A stretch of 64,000 nt of DNA, taken from contig CAZZFA010000002.1 in NCBI GenBank assembly GCA_964653435.1, positions 62,001-126,000 on the forward strand. The letters run 5' to 3'. The notes beneath the pieces were generated by a model. The model was not told the DNA's origin. It was given only the letters and a program-made list of their open reading frames with translations, and did not search any database. This document shows, one piece after another, positions 47,724-56,698 of the stretch. This DNA is from CAZMVY01 sp964653435. GTDB lineage: Bacteria; Planctomycetota; Phycisphaerae; UBA1845; PWPN01. Each line of letters begins with the position of its first letter. The first letter of the stretch is position 1. Position numbers and translations under genes: made by a program.

Positions 47724-48506
47724 ATGCATCAGCTTCCGCTCTTTTCGGAAGAACCCATCGTCGTCACCCGGGCCGCCGTGCTCTATCCGCCCAGCGCCCC
47801 CGCGCCGTCACCGAAGCCGTCCGCGCCGCCCGCTACGGCGACGCTCGAGCAGCCGGCCCCGCCTTCTGCCGGGCAGCGGCTGGCGGAGATCGTGCAGGCC
47901 CTGCACGCGAAAACCGCCAAGGGGTTTCGTGCCGCACTCGACGGGATCCTGTTGCCCGAGGAGCGTCTGGCGCTCGAAGCCGCCGAGGCACTCGATCTTC
48001 GCCTGCAGCAGGCGCATATTCTGGATCGGATCGTGCATCGTTTGACGTGCGACTTCGCGAAGGCCGTGGGCTGGCCCGGGTGGGCCATCGCCGACGTGCT
48101 GGAGCCTGCGAGGCTGATCACCGGGAACCTGCGCGCCATTACGCTGCGCCTCAACAGCCGGGGCCTCTGCGGAGCCGTGTGCTTTCGGGTATCGCAACCC
48201 GGCGACGTCAGTGCGCCGATTCCGCCGGCCGCCCTGGCTGCGGCATCGGAGACGCGGCACTACTGGCGGGCAATCCGCTATCTGGAACCGCTGTTCGCGG
48301 GGGGGCGACTGCTGCGATCGCAGCAGGAAGCACGCGAGCGCTACGCCCGGGCGAAGGATCCGCTGATCGTGGGGTTTCTGGGCGCCGGCCCGCAGCCCGA
48401 CTACGGGCTCCATATCCCGCAGCTTTTCACACGGCGGGGACGCCTGGAACGTATGCGTTGTGCGGATACTCCGTTCAGGCTCTTCGTGATTGCGCATTAC
48501 GATTGA
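47724..48506 (+). CDS. Hypothetical cytoplasmic protein, family not recognised
   Basis: A 260-residue protein. The N-terminal 55 residues are Pro/Ala-rich (MHQLPLFSEEPIVVTRAAVL, then APSPKPSAPPATATLEQ). The rest is mixed alpha/beta: AEIVQALHAKTAKGFRAALD, QQAHILDRIVHRLTCDFAK, HYWRAIRYLEPLFAGGRLLR and ends in DTPFRLFVIAHYD. No signal peptide, membrane segment or catalytic motif is seen. The ATG at 47724 is preferred to the in-frame ATG at 47709 because GGAGG (47711-47715) sits 8 bases before it. It has its own promoter and no close cotranscribed partner. Codon use is like its neighbours, so it is probably a real native gene. Confidence 0.6.
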   Translation: MHQLPLFSEEPIVVTRAAVLYPPSAPAPSPKPSAPPATATLEQPAPPSAGQRLAEIVQALHAKTAKGFRAALDGILLPEERLALEAAEALDLRLQQAHILDRIVHRLTCDFAKAVGWPGWAIADVLEPARLITGNLRAITLRLNSRGLCGAVCFRVSQPGDVSAPIPPAALAAASETRHYWRAIRYLEPLFAGGRLLRSQQEARERYARAKDPLIVGFLGAGPQPDYGLHIPQLFTRRGRLERMRCADTPFRLFVIAHYD

Positions 48507-48737
48507 GCGGTTGCGAGAAAACGCAGCGCGGTGGTTGCCGCACGTGAGGCGGCGGCGTGTCTTGCGCCCGTTTCACTCGCCTGCGCAGGGGCGGCGGGCC
48601 GGTTCAGCGCTCGTCGCTGCTGGCATCCGGCGGCGGCGGGCGGTAAGGTTCCCGGATGCCTCGCGGATTGACGCCCTTCCGGGGGGACATGCGTGTTCGC
48701 GAACAGGGCGGAAGGCAGAAAGGATGGCGCATCCGAA

Positions 48738-51347
48738 ATGCTTCGATGCATCCGTCAGACCGTCCGAATTGCGGTCGTTCTCCTCGTTGCCCTGCTCGCA
48801 CAAGCGGCCGATGCGGGCACGAGGCTCTACAACGGCATCGTCCTGCCTGACGAATGGCCGCCGCGGATCAGGGAATTGAGCCGTGAACCGATGCCGGTGC
48901 CCTACCTGGAGAAACGCCCCGAGGTGATCCCGATTGACGTGGGGCGGCAATTGTTTGTGGACGACTTCCTCATTGAGCAGACCGACCTTACGCGCACGCA
49001 TCATGCCGCCGACTGGCATCCGGCCTGCCCCGTGCTCAGGCCCGACAGACCGTGGGAGAGCGACGGGATGAAGGGCAAGCCCCGCAAGGCGACCGCGATG
49101 GTGTTCGGCGGCGGGGTGTGGTACGACCCCGCCGAGAAGCTCTTCAAGATGTGGTACATGGGCAGCAACCTCAAGCGGACCTGCTACGCGACGAGCCGCG
49201 ACGGTGTCCGATGGGAAAAGCCGCTCCTGGATGTGGTACCGGGCACGAACATCCTGCTGGATCAGGAGCGGGACTCGGATACGGTCTGGCTCGACCTCAA
49301 CGAGAAGGACGCGTCGAAGCGGTACAAGATGTTCACGACCATCCCGCGGCCCGAGGGGGACGGCTTCAAGCCGGCAATCTACTACTCGGCGGACGGGATC
49401 CACTGGGGCAAGCCGCTCATCGTCGGTGGCGGGATCGGCGATCGCACGACGATCTTCTACAACCCGTTCCGCGAGCGATGGGTCTACAGCATCCGCAGCC
49501 TCATCGAGCCGTGGGGGCGGTCGCGCCGCTATGCCGAATGTACGGACCTGGTGGAGGGACTGCGGAACATCGGCAAGGACGCGGTACTCTGGCTGACGGC
49601 CGACCGGCTCGACCCGAAAAACCCGCACCCGGCGGGCAAGGACAAGGAGGCCGGCCCGCAACTCTACAACCTTGACGTGATGCCCTATGAGAGCCTCCTG
49701 GTCGGGTTGTTTTCGATCTGGCAGGGCAAGTCGGCCGACGACGCGGAGAAGCGCAACGAAGTGCTCGTGGGCTACACGCGGGACGGCTTCCACTGGGACC
49801 GGCCGTGCCGGCGGCCCTTCGCCGGGGTGAACGAAAGCGACGGTGCCTGGAACTGGGCGAACGTGCAGTCATGTGCGAGCGGTTGCCTGGTGATGGGCGA
49901 CCGGTTGTACTTCTACGTCAGCGGGCGCGGGCGATCGGGCGAGCCGGCCTCGACCGGCCTGGCGCTGCTGCGGCGCGACGGCTTCGCCTCGATGGACGCC
50001 GGCGACCGCGAAGGCACGCTGACCACGCGTCCGTTGACGTTCACGGGCAGGTACCTCTTCGTGAACGCGGACGCACGGGGCGGCCAACTGCGCGTCGAGG
50101 TGCTCGATCGCGACGGCAAGCCGATCGATGCGTACGCCCGCAGGGTCTGCCAGCCGGTGACGACGGACAGCACGATCCATCCGGTGCAGTGGATGTACGC
50201 CCGCGATCTGGGCGCGGTCGCCGGCAAGCCTGTCCGGCTCCGGTTTTATCTCACGAAGGCGAAGCTCTACTCCTTCTGGGTAAGCCCGGACGAAAGCGGC
50301 GCGAGCTTCGGGTATGTGGCGGCGGGGGGTCCGGGCTACACCGAGCCGCGCGATACGGTCGGTCTCACGGCGTACGACGCAGCGCGGGCCACACAGGCTC
50401 CGGCAGCGCAAGAATCCGCGTCCGGGCGTGATTCCTCCGCGGGCCAGTGGGTCTGCGTGACGCCGCATGCCCCCTTCACGCCGCGGGACACGGCGGAGGG
50501 CCTCGTCTTTCGCGGCAAGATGTGGCTGAGCAACGGGTGGCGGCCGGCGGCGTCACGCAAGTCGGACGAGGAACTCACGCGGGACCTGTGGTGCAGCCCC
50601 GACGGAAGGCAGTGGACGCGCGTGAGCGAGGCCACACCCTACGATCCCTACAGCGAGATGGTGGTGTTTCGCGACAGGATGTGGGCGATCAAGGGCAGCG
50701 TCTGGAACTCGACGGACGGCGTGCACTGGGACAAGGTGCTCGACAAGACGCCCTTCGGCGCTCGAGGCTACGGCGAGGCGGTGGTATTCGGGGACCGCAT
50801 CTGGCAGCTCGGCAGCGGCGAGGATGTCTGGTTTACGCAAGACGGGACGAATTGGACCTGCGCGACGGCGCAGGCGGGCTATGAGAAGCGAAGCGCGACG
50901 GCGGTGGCGGCATACGGCGGCAGGCTGTGGGTGATGGGCGGTCGGATCGATCGCCCCAACAATCCGCCGGAGAAGGGATACAAGGACGCCACGACCCTTA
51001 ACGATGTGTGGTGCTCGGCGGACGGATCGACATGGACGCATGTGCTTGAGCACGCGCCGTGGCCGCCGCGGGAGTGGGCCGTCGCCGCGACGTACGCCGG
51101 GCGGCTCTGGTTGATCGGCGGGCACGACAACGTGAACAGCACCAACCTCGGCGATGTCTGGACGACCACCGACGGCCGCCAGTGGCGTCGATTCGATTCG
51201 CCGGTGCGCTTCGCGCCGCGTCACGAGGTGACGCCCTACGTCTTCGACGGCAGCCTCTGGGTGGTGGCCGGCAATACGTGGCCGGTGGTCAACGATGTCT
51301 GGCGGCTTACCCTGCCCGATGCCGCGACGCGGCCGGACGGGGGATGA
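48738..51347 (+). CDS. Exported double-propeller protein with multiple Asp-box motifs
   Basis: An 869-residue protein. A signal peptide (MLRCIRQTVRIAVVLLVALL) starts it. Residues 55-510 look like a five-bladed GH43/GH32-type or sialidase-like propeller (LFVDDFLIEQTDLTRTHHAA, LFKMWYMGSN, RYKMFTTIPRP). Residues 560-865 look like a kelch-type propeller (SATAVAAYGGRLWVMGGRI, EWAVAATYAGRLWLIGGHDN). Eight Asp-box-like strings occur through both halves: SRDGVRWEK, SADGIHWGK, TRDGFHWDR, SPDGRQWTR, STDGVHWDK, TQDGTNWTC, SADGSTWTH, TTDGRQWRR. Catalytic residues cannot be assigned. A binding or glycosidase function on surface glycans is likely. The start is chosen for the signal peptide. GTG at 48693 is an alternative. 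Confidence 0.7.
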   Translation: MLRCIRQTVRIAVVLLVALLAQAADAGTRLYNGIVLPDEWPPRIRELSREPMPVPYLEKRPEVIPIDVGRQLFVDDFLIEQTDLTRTHHAADWHPACPVLRPDRPWESDGMKGKPRKATAMVFGGGVWYDPAEKLFKMWYMGSNLKRTCYATSRDGVRWEKPLLDVVPGTNILLDQERDSDTVWLDLNEKDASKRYKMFTTIPRPEGDGFKPAIYYSADGIHWGKPLIVGGGIGDRTTIFYNPFRERWVYSIRSLIEPWGRSRRYAECTDLVEGLRNIGKDAVLWLTADRLDPKNPHPAGKDKEAGPQLYNLDVMPYESLLVGLFSIWQGKSADDAEKRNEVLVGYTRDGFHWDRPCRRPFAGVNESDGAWNWANVQSCASGCLVMGDRLYFYVSGRGRSGEPASTGLALLRRDGFASMDAGDREGTLTTRPLTFTGRYLFVNADARGGQLRVEVLDRDGKPIDAYARRVCQPVTTDSTIHPVQWMYARDLGAVAGKPVRLRFYLTKAKLYSFWVSPDESGASFGYVAAGGPGYTEPRDTVGLTAYDAARATQAPAAQESASGRDSSAGQWVCVTPHAPFTPRDTAEGLVFRGKMWLSNGWRPAASRKSDEELTRDLWCSPDGRQWTRVSEATPYDPYSEMVVFRDRMWAIKGSVWNSTDGVHWDKVLDKTPFGARGYGEAVVFGDRIWQLGSGEDVWFTQDGTNWTCATAQAGYEKRSATAVAAYGGRLWVMGGRIDRPNNPPEKGYKDATTLNDVWCSADGSTWTHVLEHAPWPPREWAVAATYAGRLWLIGGHDNVNSTNLGDVWTTTDGRQWRRFDSPVRFAPRHEVTPYVFDGSLWVVAGNTWPVVNDVWRLTLPDAATRPDGG

Positions 51348-51378
51348 CATTCTTCGTCACCGCCGTCCTGCGGATCGG

Positions 51379-54300
51379 CTACCCGCATCGCGGCGGCCGA
51401 TTGGGTCCGCCGAAGCAACTCTGAAAGACCGCAAAGTCGGCGAGATCCACGTCGGCATCGCCGTCGAAGTCGGCCGGCAGACAACCCGGTCCCTGCGGCG
51501 TCTGGTTCGGACCGTTGAAACAGGCCTGAAACACGGCGAAATCGCTCAGGTCCACATCGCCGTCGCCGTCGAAGTCCGCCGTGGCCGCCAGCACGGTCAG
51601 GGTGGCGGCGTTCGACGCGACCTGGCCGCAGGCGCCGCCGACCACGCAACCGTATCCGGCCGCATCGCCGACGGTGACGCCCGTGATGGTGAGCGTCGGC
51701 GTGGACGTGCCGGAGTAGTGCCCGTCGTCGCTGAGAAACACGCCGTTCTTCTGCCATTGATACGAGAGCGTACCGTCGCCCGTGGCCGCGACCGTGAAGA
51801 CGGCCGTTCCGCCCGCCGGAACCTGCTGCGGTGCCGGCTGCTGCGTGATGGCCGTGCCGGCCCGGGCGCTCACGGCGTACTCGTACGTGCCGTTGGCGAC
51901 GTTCTCGCCGTTGCAGCCCTGGACGTGGAGATACCATGTGCCGGGCGCCGAGGGGATTGTCTCGATCGTCCCGCTCGACCATGCGGGTTCCTCGCCCGTC
52001 CACACATGCGTCGGGCTCTGGTCCCACGCCCATCGGTACGACTGAACCGATCCTGCGCCGAAGCCGGCGGCCGGTGTCCATACGACCGGCGAGTTCATGC
52101 ACGGAGCGGCGTCGCTCGGCGTGATGCTCCCGGGGGCGGGCGGAATCGACAGGGTCCACTTCCACGCGGCGGGCGAGTCGGGCGTTTCCACCGCGTCGCC
52201 GTTGCGGGCGCGGGCAACGAAGCGGTATGGCGTGTTCGCCGTCAGGGCGGAGCAGACCCACGGCGACGGGCTCTGCGTCCAGCCGGAGTCCCTGCCGGCC
52301 GTCGTGTTGAGAATGAGCAGGCCGGAACTGCCGGCCGTCAGGTTCGAGAAGGCCCCGAGCGGGTTCACAGTGATGCTGGTCGTCGAAACCGCCCCGATGG
52401 CCACGCCCGTGGGGGTTTCGATGAGCGAGTATCGGCTCATTCCGGCGGAGGGCCCGGATTCCCCGCAGGGTGTGACGGCGTACACCTGGCGGGTGTACTG
52501 CGTATTCGGCGCAAGGCCGTTCGTCTCGTCCCACTGCGTCGTGTCCGCCGGAAGCAGCCCGGAGAGGTCCGTCCCCGACGTATCCCTCACCCGGTAGCCG
52601 GTCTCCATGGCCAGGTCCGACCATTGCCATCGGATGGAGCCGACGCCGAGGGCTGTGGGCGTGCCGGCGGTCGGCGGCGCGGCGACGACCTGGACATCGT
52701 CGATCCAGACATAGGCGGAGCGGCCCTTGTCCGGCGTCTTGGTCGAGCGCCCGCGGAGAAAGACCGTGACCCAACTGCTCTGCGCGGAGAAGGTGTACGA
52801 CTTCTGTGCCCACGTCAGGCCGGGCGCCGAGCCCCACCAGACCGTGGCGCCGTTCGGATCGATTCCGCCCGTCGGGTCGATGCCGAGCCAGCCTTCTCCT
52901 ACCTGCTGGGTCGGCGCCTCCGGGCAGTAGCATTTGAACCACGCCGATGCCGTGTACGTCGCGCCGGGCGTGGCGCTGAACTGCTGGTACACGCCGCCGT
53001 CGTAGTTGACGTCGTGGGAGTAGACTTCCTGCGAGTGCGAGCCGGCGTGTTTCTCCGTCGTCTCGTCCGAGAAGCTGAGGTAGGGGCCCTCGGTTCCGGC
53101 CTTGACGAAGCGCGTCCAGTTGTTGCCGGCCCCGTTGGTGAAGCCGCCCTCGAAGCCCGTGTTCTGCAGGCACGTCTGCTCGCAGGATACGACGGTCAAC
53201 GCGGCCTCGTTCGACGTTGCGCTGCCGCAGCCGGCCGTCACCACGCAGCGATACCCGGCCGCATCGCCCGCGTCCGCGTTCGAGATCGTCAGTGTGGCCG
53301 TCGTCACGCCGGAGTAATGCCCGCCGTTGCTGAGATTCGCTCCGTTCTTCTGCCACTGATACGTGAGCGTGCCGTCGCCGGTCGCGCCGACGTGGAGCGT
53401 CGCGGTCGCCTGCGAGCAGACGCTCTGCGCCGCGGGATGCTGCGTGATCTGCGTGGCTGTCTTCAGCGTCAGCGCCGCCGTGTTCGAGATCGTGCTTCCG
53501 CTCGCGTTGGACACGAGGCAACGGTAATCGCCGGCGTCGGCGGCGGAGGCGTTCGATACGGTCAGCGTCGGCGTCGTGGTCCCGGAATAGTGCCCGCCGT
53601 CGGACAGGTTCGCGCCGTTTCTCTGCCACTGATAGCTCAGCGGCCCCTCGCCGGCGGCGGCGACGCCGAATGCGGCCGTACCGCCCGGGCAGACGGATTG
53701 GGCGCCGGGCTGCTGCGTGATCGTCGGGCCGCTCGGCGCGCTGCACGTGACCGTTACGCCGTCGAAACAGGCCGCCTTGTTCAGCCCGGTGCCGCCGGTC
53801 TGCCCGTCCAGCCAGATCGTCATCGCGCTTCCGGTGGCGGTCACCGTGCCGCTGAAGGACACCCACGTGCTGCTGGTGGTGGTCTGGGGCGGGTTGAGGT
53901 CGATGGCCGTGGACCAGTCGGTCGAGGCGGTTGGACTGCACTTGACGGTGCAGGTGGCGCTGGCGGAGTTGGTCCGCATCCACCCGGAGATGGTGTACGT
54001 GACGCCGGGGATGCACCCGGTGATATCCTGCCGCACGCCGGCGCCGCCCGCGGAGCTCGTGTTGAGTATCTGTTGATACTGCGCACCGCATCCGGGAGGC
54101 GGCGCGGCCGTCTGAATGGACCACACGGTTGTCGGGGCGGGGGCCCGCTGGTAGCCGACCCAGCCGAGGCCGACGCCGTTCGTATTGCCTCCCTCGAAGC
54201 TTGCGTTCGTCAGATTGCCGCAGGGCTGACCGGTGACCGTGAGCGTCGCGCTATTCGAGGTGACGCTTCCGTACGCGTTCGTCACCACGCACCGATAGTT

Positions 54301-56559
54301 GCCGGCGTCGCCGGAATCGGCGGCGGGGATCTGCAAGGCGGGCGTGGCGGTCCCGAAGATGCCGTTCCCGTCGCTCAGGTCCGAACCGTTCTTCTGCCAT
54401 CGGTAGCTGAACGGGCCGGTCCCCGCGACCGATACGGCGAAGCAGGCCAGGCTCCCGCTCTGCACCGTGATACTGTCCGGCTGCATCGTGATCGTGGGAA
54501 CCGTGTTGAGCGGCGTGCAGTACTCCGGGGCGAACGCGCAGATGCCCGGCCGGACGGCACTGAGGTATCGGCTTTCGATGGTGGATTTCAGGTTAGGGTT
54601 GGTCGTGATGACGACCATACGCGTGACGTTCAGCGTGCCCAGCGACACCAGCAGCTCGTTTCCGGTGAGCAGCGTGCCGACGTCGCTGATCCCCTGCGGC
54701 GTGACGGCGAAGGCGGCCGGGGACGACGCGAGCCACGACGGCAGGGCGATCGTGACGTTTGCGTTCGTGACCGGGGTGAGGTGCGTGCCGGCCGCATCGT
54801 TGTAGAACTGGTCGTTTACCGCGATGAGGATCATGGAATCGATGCCGACGGCAAGCGTTCTGGCCCAGACGCCGGGGCTGGTCGTGATCGCGGCAGTGGC
54901 CGGGTGTCCGGTGACCAGGAGCGGCTGGGCGGTCTTGATCTCGTTGCCGATCAGGCCGATTTCCTTCCAGAGGGCCTGGGCCGCAGCCGTGCCCGCGTCG
55001 AGGCCGTTGAAGGGATAGCCCTTCTTGTACCACCAGTAGGCCATGCCCTTGGCGCCGCCGGCCAGGGCGTAGTAGGCCTGGATCCGTTTTGACGCCGGCG
55101 TCGAAAACGGCCAGATGTAGCCGAGGCTCGTGTCCTTGTACTCGCACGAGTACAGGATCATGTGCATGGGATTTGGCTCGGCGGCCGTCGTCGTCGCGAT
55201 CGCGGTGGCGTAGATCGACGTGGGCTTCGTGTAGAGCGGATCGCGTTCCGGGTGATACCAGTGGTTGCTGGCCATCTCCTGCTCGTAGTAGGCGTCGACC
55301 ATCATGACATCGGCAAGCTGCCCGTATGCGTACCAGCCGTCGGGCTTGAAGTTGCCGTCCAGGTTGATCGTCGTCGGCGCGGACGGGTTCATCGCGCGGA
55401 GCGTCTCGCCGTATTCGAGCAGGTGCAGGCCCAGGATGCCGGTGGTGTGGCCTCCGCCGCACGGAATCCGCAGGCCCGTGCCGCAGTCGATGTTGCCCTC
55501 CTCGATGTCCGGCTCGTCGTCGATGAACCACATGCGCGGATTGGTGCCCCAGGCGTTGCTGTCCTTGACGTAGCCGTAGTCATGGGCCTCCGCGTAGTTT
55601 TTGCCCTCCGTCGTGGCCAGGTAATCCTGGAGCCCGTCGGAGCCGTTGTTCATGATGAGGGCGTTCACGCCGCGGTTGTTGCAGCCGTCGATCCAGGCCC
55701 GCGCTCCCGCGTAGTCGCCGTCGGGTATGCTGGCCGCTCCCCACGTGCCGTAAATGAAGCGGTTGACCCAGGTTCGCAGGGACCCCGTCGCCGTCTTCCC
55801 GTCGCTGTAGACGCCCTGGTAGACGTGGTACGACATGTTCGCCAGCGGCGTGGCGAACTGCACGACGGTCGCGGCGAAGTTGACGTCCGGGTCGCCGACC
55901 GTGGTGGCATTGGCGGTGACGTCGACGCCGTCCATGAGGATCGAGATCGGGGCAGCCCCGCCGCTGCGCCGCCAATGGAGATACACCTTTGTGCGATCCG
56001 ATGAGAACCCCACGCTGGCCAGCACCGGGTCGCTTGCATTGACCGGCACGGTCGTGTTGATCGTGCCGGCGGAGGTGACCACGCCGATACTGACGGGTTG
56101 TGTCACCGGAACGGATCGCAGCCGGACCACGACCCGGGCGACGCCGCCGGCCGGGATGGCATTCGGATCGGCCCTGTACCAGACCGGCTCGCCTGCGTTG
56201 AGGATGTCCTGGGGCGGGTCGTCCCAGTAGAAGTAGATGCTGTTCGCGTCGTGGAAGTTCGTGTTCCGCTTGAGGATCGTCTTCAGGCTGTACCCGGCCA
56301 GTGTTACGTCGTTGATCGTGACGGATGCCCCGCCGGTGTTCTTCAGGAACACGTGGACGTTGCACCCCGTGACCACGGTGCCGCACGACGTCGGGTAACT
56401 GCCATAGTGGTACCAGCAGTTGTATTCCGCGTACGGGTTGTCCTGCTGGTACTGCACGCCGAGCAGCGTGACGGCCGCATCCGCGACTGCGGTGCACGCT
56501 GCGGCGGTCAGCACGGCCGCAAGGACAGCCAAAGACCGATGAGAGCGGTGAAACATCAT
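51379..56559 (-). CDS. Giant secreted modular protein 1: DEPD-type TIM-like module, Ig-like, CBM-like, FN3-like, dockerin-like
   Basis: A 1726-residue exported protein. A signal peptide is followed by a beta domain with AVTLLGVQYQQDNPYAEYN (about 30-270) and a barrel-like module (about 280-670) with MWFIDDEPDIEEGN (Glu349) and LIGNEIKTAQPLLVTGHP. Next are Ig-like domain 1 (685-775), a CBM-like domain (NASFEGGNTNG, 778-935), Ig-like 2 and 3 (940-1120), a second CBM-like domain (NTGFEGGFTNGAGNNW, 1123-1290), FN3-like domains (1293-1560), Ig-like 4 and two dockerin-like EF loops (FDGDGDVDLSDFAVFQ and FDGDADVDLADFAVFQ). It is a likely glycan-binding or glycan-cleaving surface enzyme. The glycosidase family was not recognised. 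The ATG at 56559 has GGAG 7 bases upstream. It is third in the tandem paralogue set by transcription order. Confidence 0.8.
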   Translation of the reverse strand: MMFHRSHRSLAVLAAVLTAAACTAVADAAVTLLGVQYQQDNPYAEYNCWYHYGSYPTSCGTVVTGCNVHVFLKNTGGASVTINDVTLAGYSLKTILKRNTNFHDANSIYFYWDDPPQDILNAGEPVWYRADPNAIPAGGVARVVVRLRSVPVTQPVSIGVVTSAGTINTTVPVNASDPVLASVGFSSDRTKVYLHWRRSGGAAPISILMDGVDVTANATTVGDPDVNFAATVVQFATPLANMSYHVYQGVYSDGKTATGSLRTWVNRFIYGTWGAASIPDGDYAGARAWIDGCNNRGVNALIMNNGSDGLQDYLATTEGKNYAEAHDYGYVKDSNAWGTNPRMWFIDDEPDIEEGNIDCGTGLRIPCGGGHTTGILGLHLLEYGETLRAMNPSAPTTINLDGNFKPDGWYAYGQLADVMMVDAYYEQEMASNHWYHPERDPLYTKPTSIYATAIATTTAAEPNPMHMILYSCEYKDTSLGYIWPFSTPASKRIQAYYALAGGAKGMAYWWYKKGYPFNGLDAGTAAAQALWKEIGLIGNEIKTAQPLLVTGHPATAAITTSPGVWARTLAVGIDSMILIAVNDQFYNDAAGTHLTPVTNANVTIALPSWLASSPAAFAVTPQGISDVGTLLTGNELLVSLGTLNVTRMVVITTNPNLKSTIESRYLSAVRPGICAFAPEYCTPLNTVPTITMQPDSITVQSGSLACFAVSVAGTGPFSYRWQKNGSDLSDGNGIFGTATPALQIPAADSGDAGNYRCVVTNAYGSVTSNSATLTVTGQPCGNLTNASFEGGNTNGVGLGWVGYQRAPAPTTVWSIQTAAPPPGCGAQYQQILNTSSAGGAGVRQDITGCIPGVTYTISGWMRTNSASATCTVKCSPTASTDWSTAIDLNPPQTTTSSTWVSFSGTVTATGSAMTIWLDGQTGGTGLNKAACFDGVTVTCSAPSGPTITQQPGAQSVCPGGTAAFGVAAAGEGPLSYQWQRNGANLSDGGHYSGTTTPTLTVSNASAADAGDYRCLVSNASGSTISNTAALTLKTATQITQHPAAQSVCSQATATLHVGATGDGTLTYQWQKNGANLSNGGHYSGVTTATLTISNADAGDAAGYRCVVTAGCGSATSNEAALTVVSCEQTCLQNTGFEGGFTNGAGNNWTRFVKAGTEGPYLSFSDETTEKHAGSHSQEVYSHDVNYDGGVYQQFSATPGATYTASAWFKCYCPEAPTQQVGEGWLGIDPTGGIDPNGATVWWGSAPGLTWAQKSYTFSAQSSWVTVFLRGRSTKTPDKGRSAYVWIDDVQVVAAPPTAGTPTALGVGSIRWQWSDLAMETGYRVRDTSGTDLSGLLPADTTQWDETNGLAPNTQYTRQVYAVTPCGESGPSAGMSRYSLIETPTGVAIGAVSTTSITVNPLGAFSNLTAGSSGLLILNTTAGRDSGWTQSPSPWVCSALTANTPYRFVARARNGDAVETPDSPAAWKWTLSIPPAPGSITPSDAAPCMNSPVVWTPAAGFGAGSVQSYRWAWDQSPTHVWTGEEPAWSSGTIETIPSAPGTWYLHVQGCNGENVANGTYEYAVSARAGTAITQQPAPQQVPAGGTAVFTVAATGDGTLSYQWQKNGVFLSDDGHYSGTSTPTLTITGVTVGDAAGYGCVVGGACGQVASNAATLTVLAATADFDGDGDVDLSDFAVFQACFNGPNQTPQGPGCLPADFDGDADVDLADFAVFQSCFGGPNRPPRCG

Positions 56560-56698
56560 CTCATTGCTCCGCATAGGCGCTTACAAACAACCTGCCTGTC
56601 GCCCGGCCCGCGTCGTATGGCCGCGCCGGTGCGTCGCTTCTCTGCGGGCTTCGCACATCACGCTTGTGCAAGAGGGCCCGCAGGTCGGCGTTCTCCTG

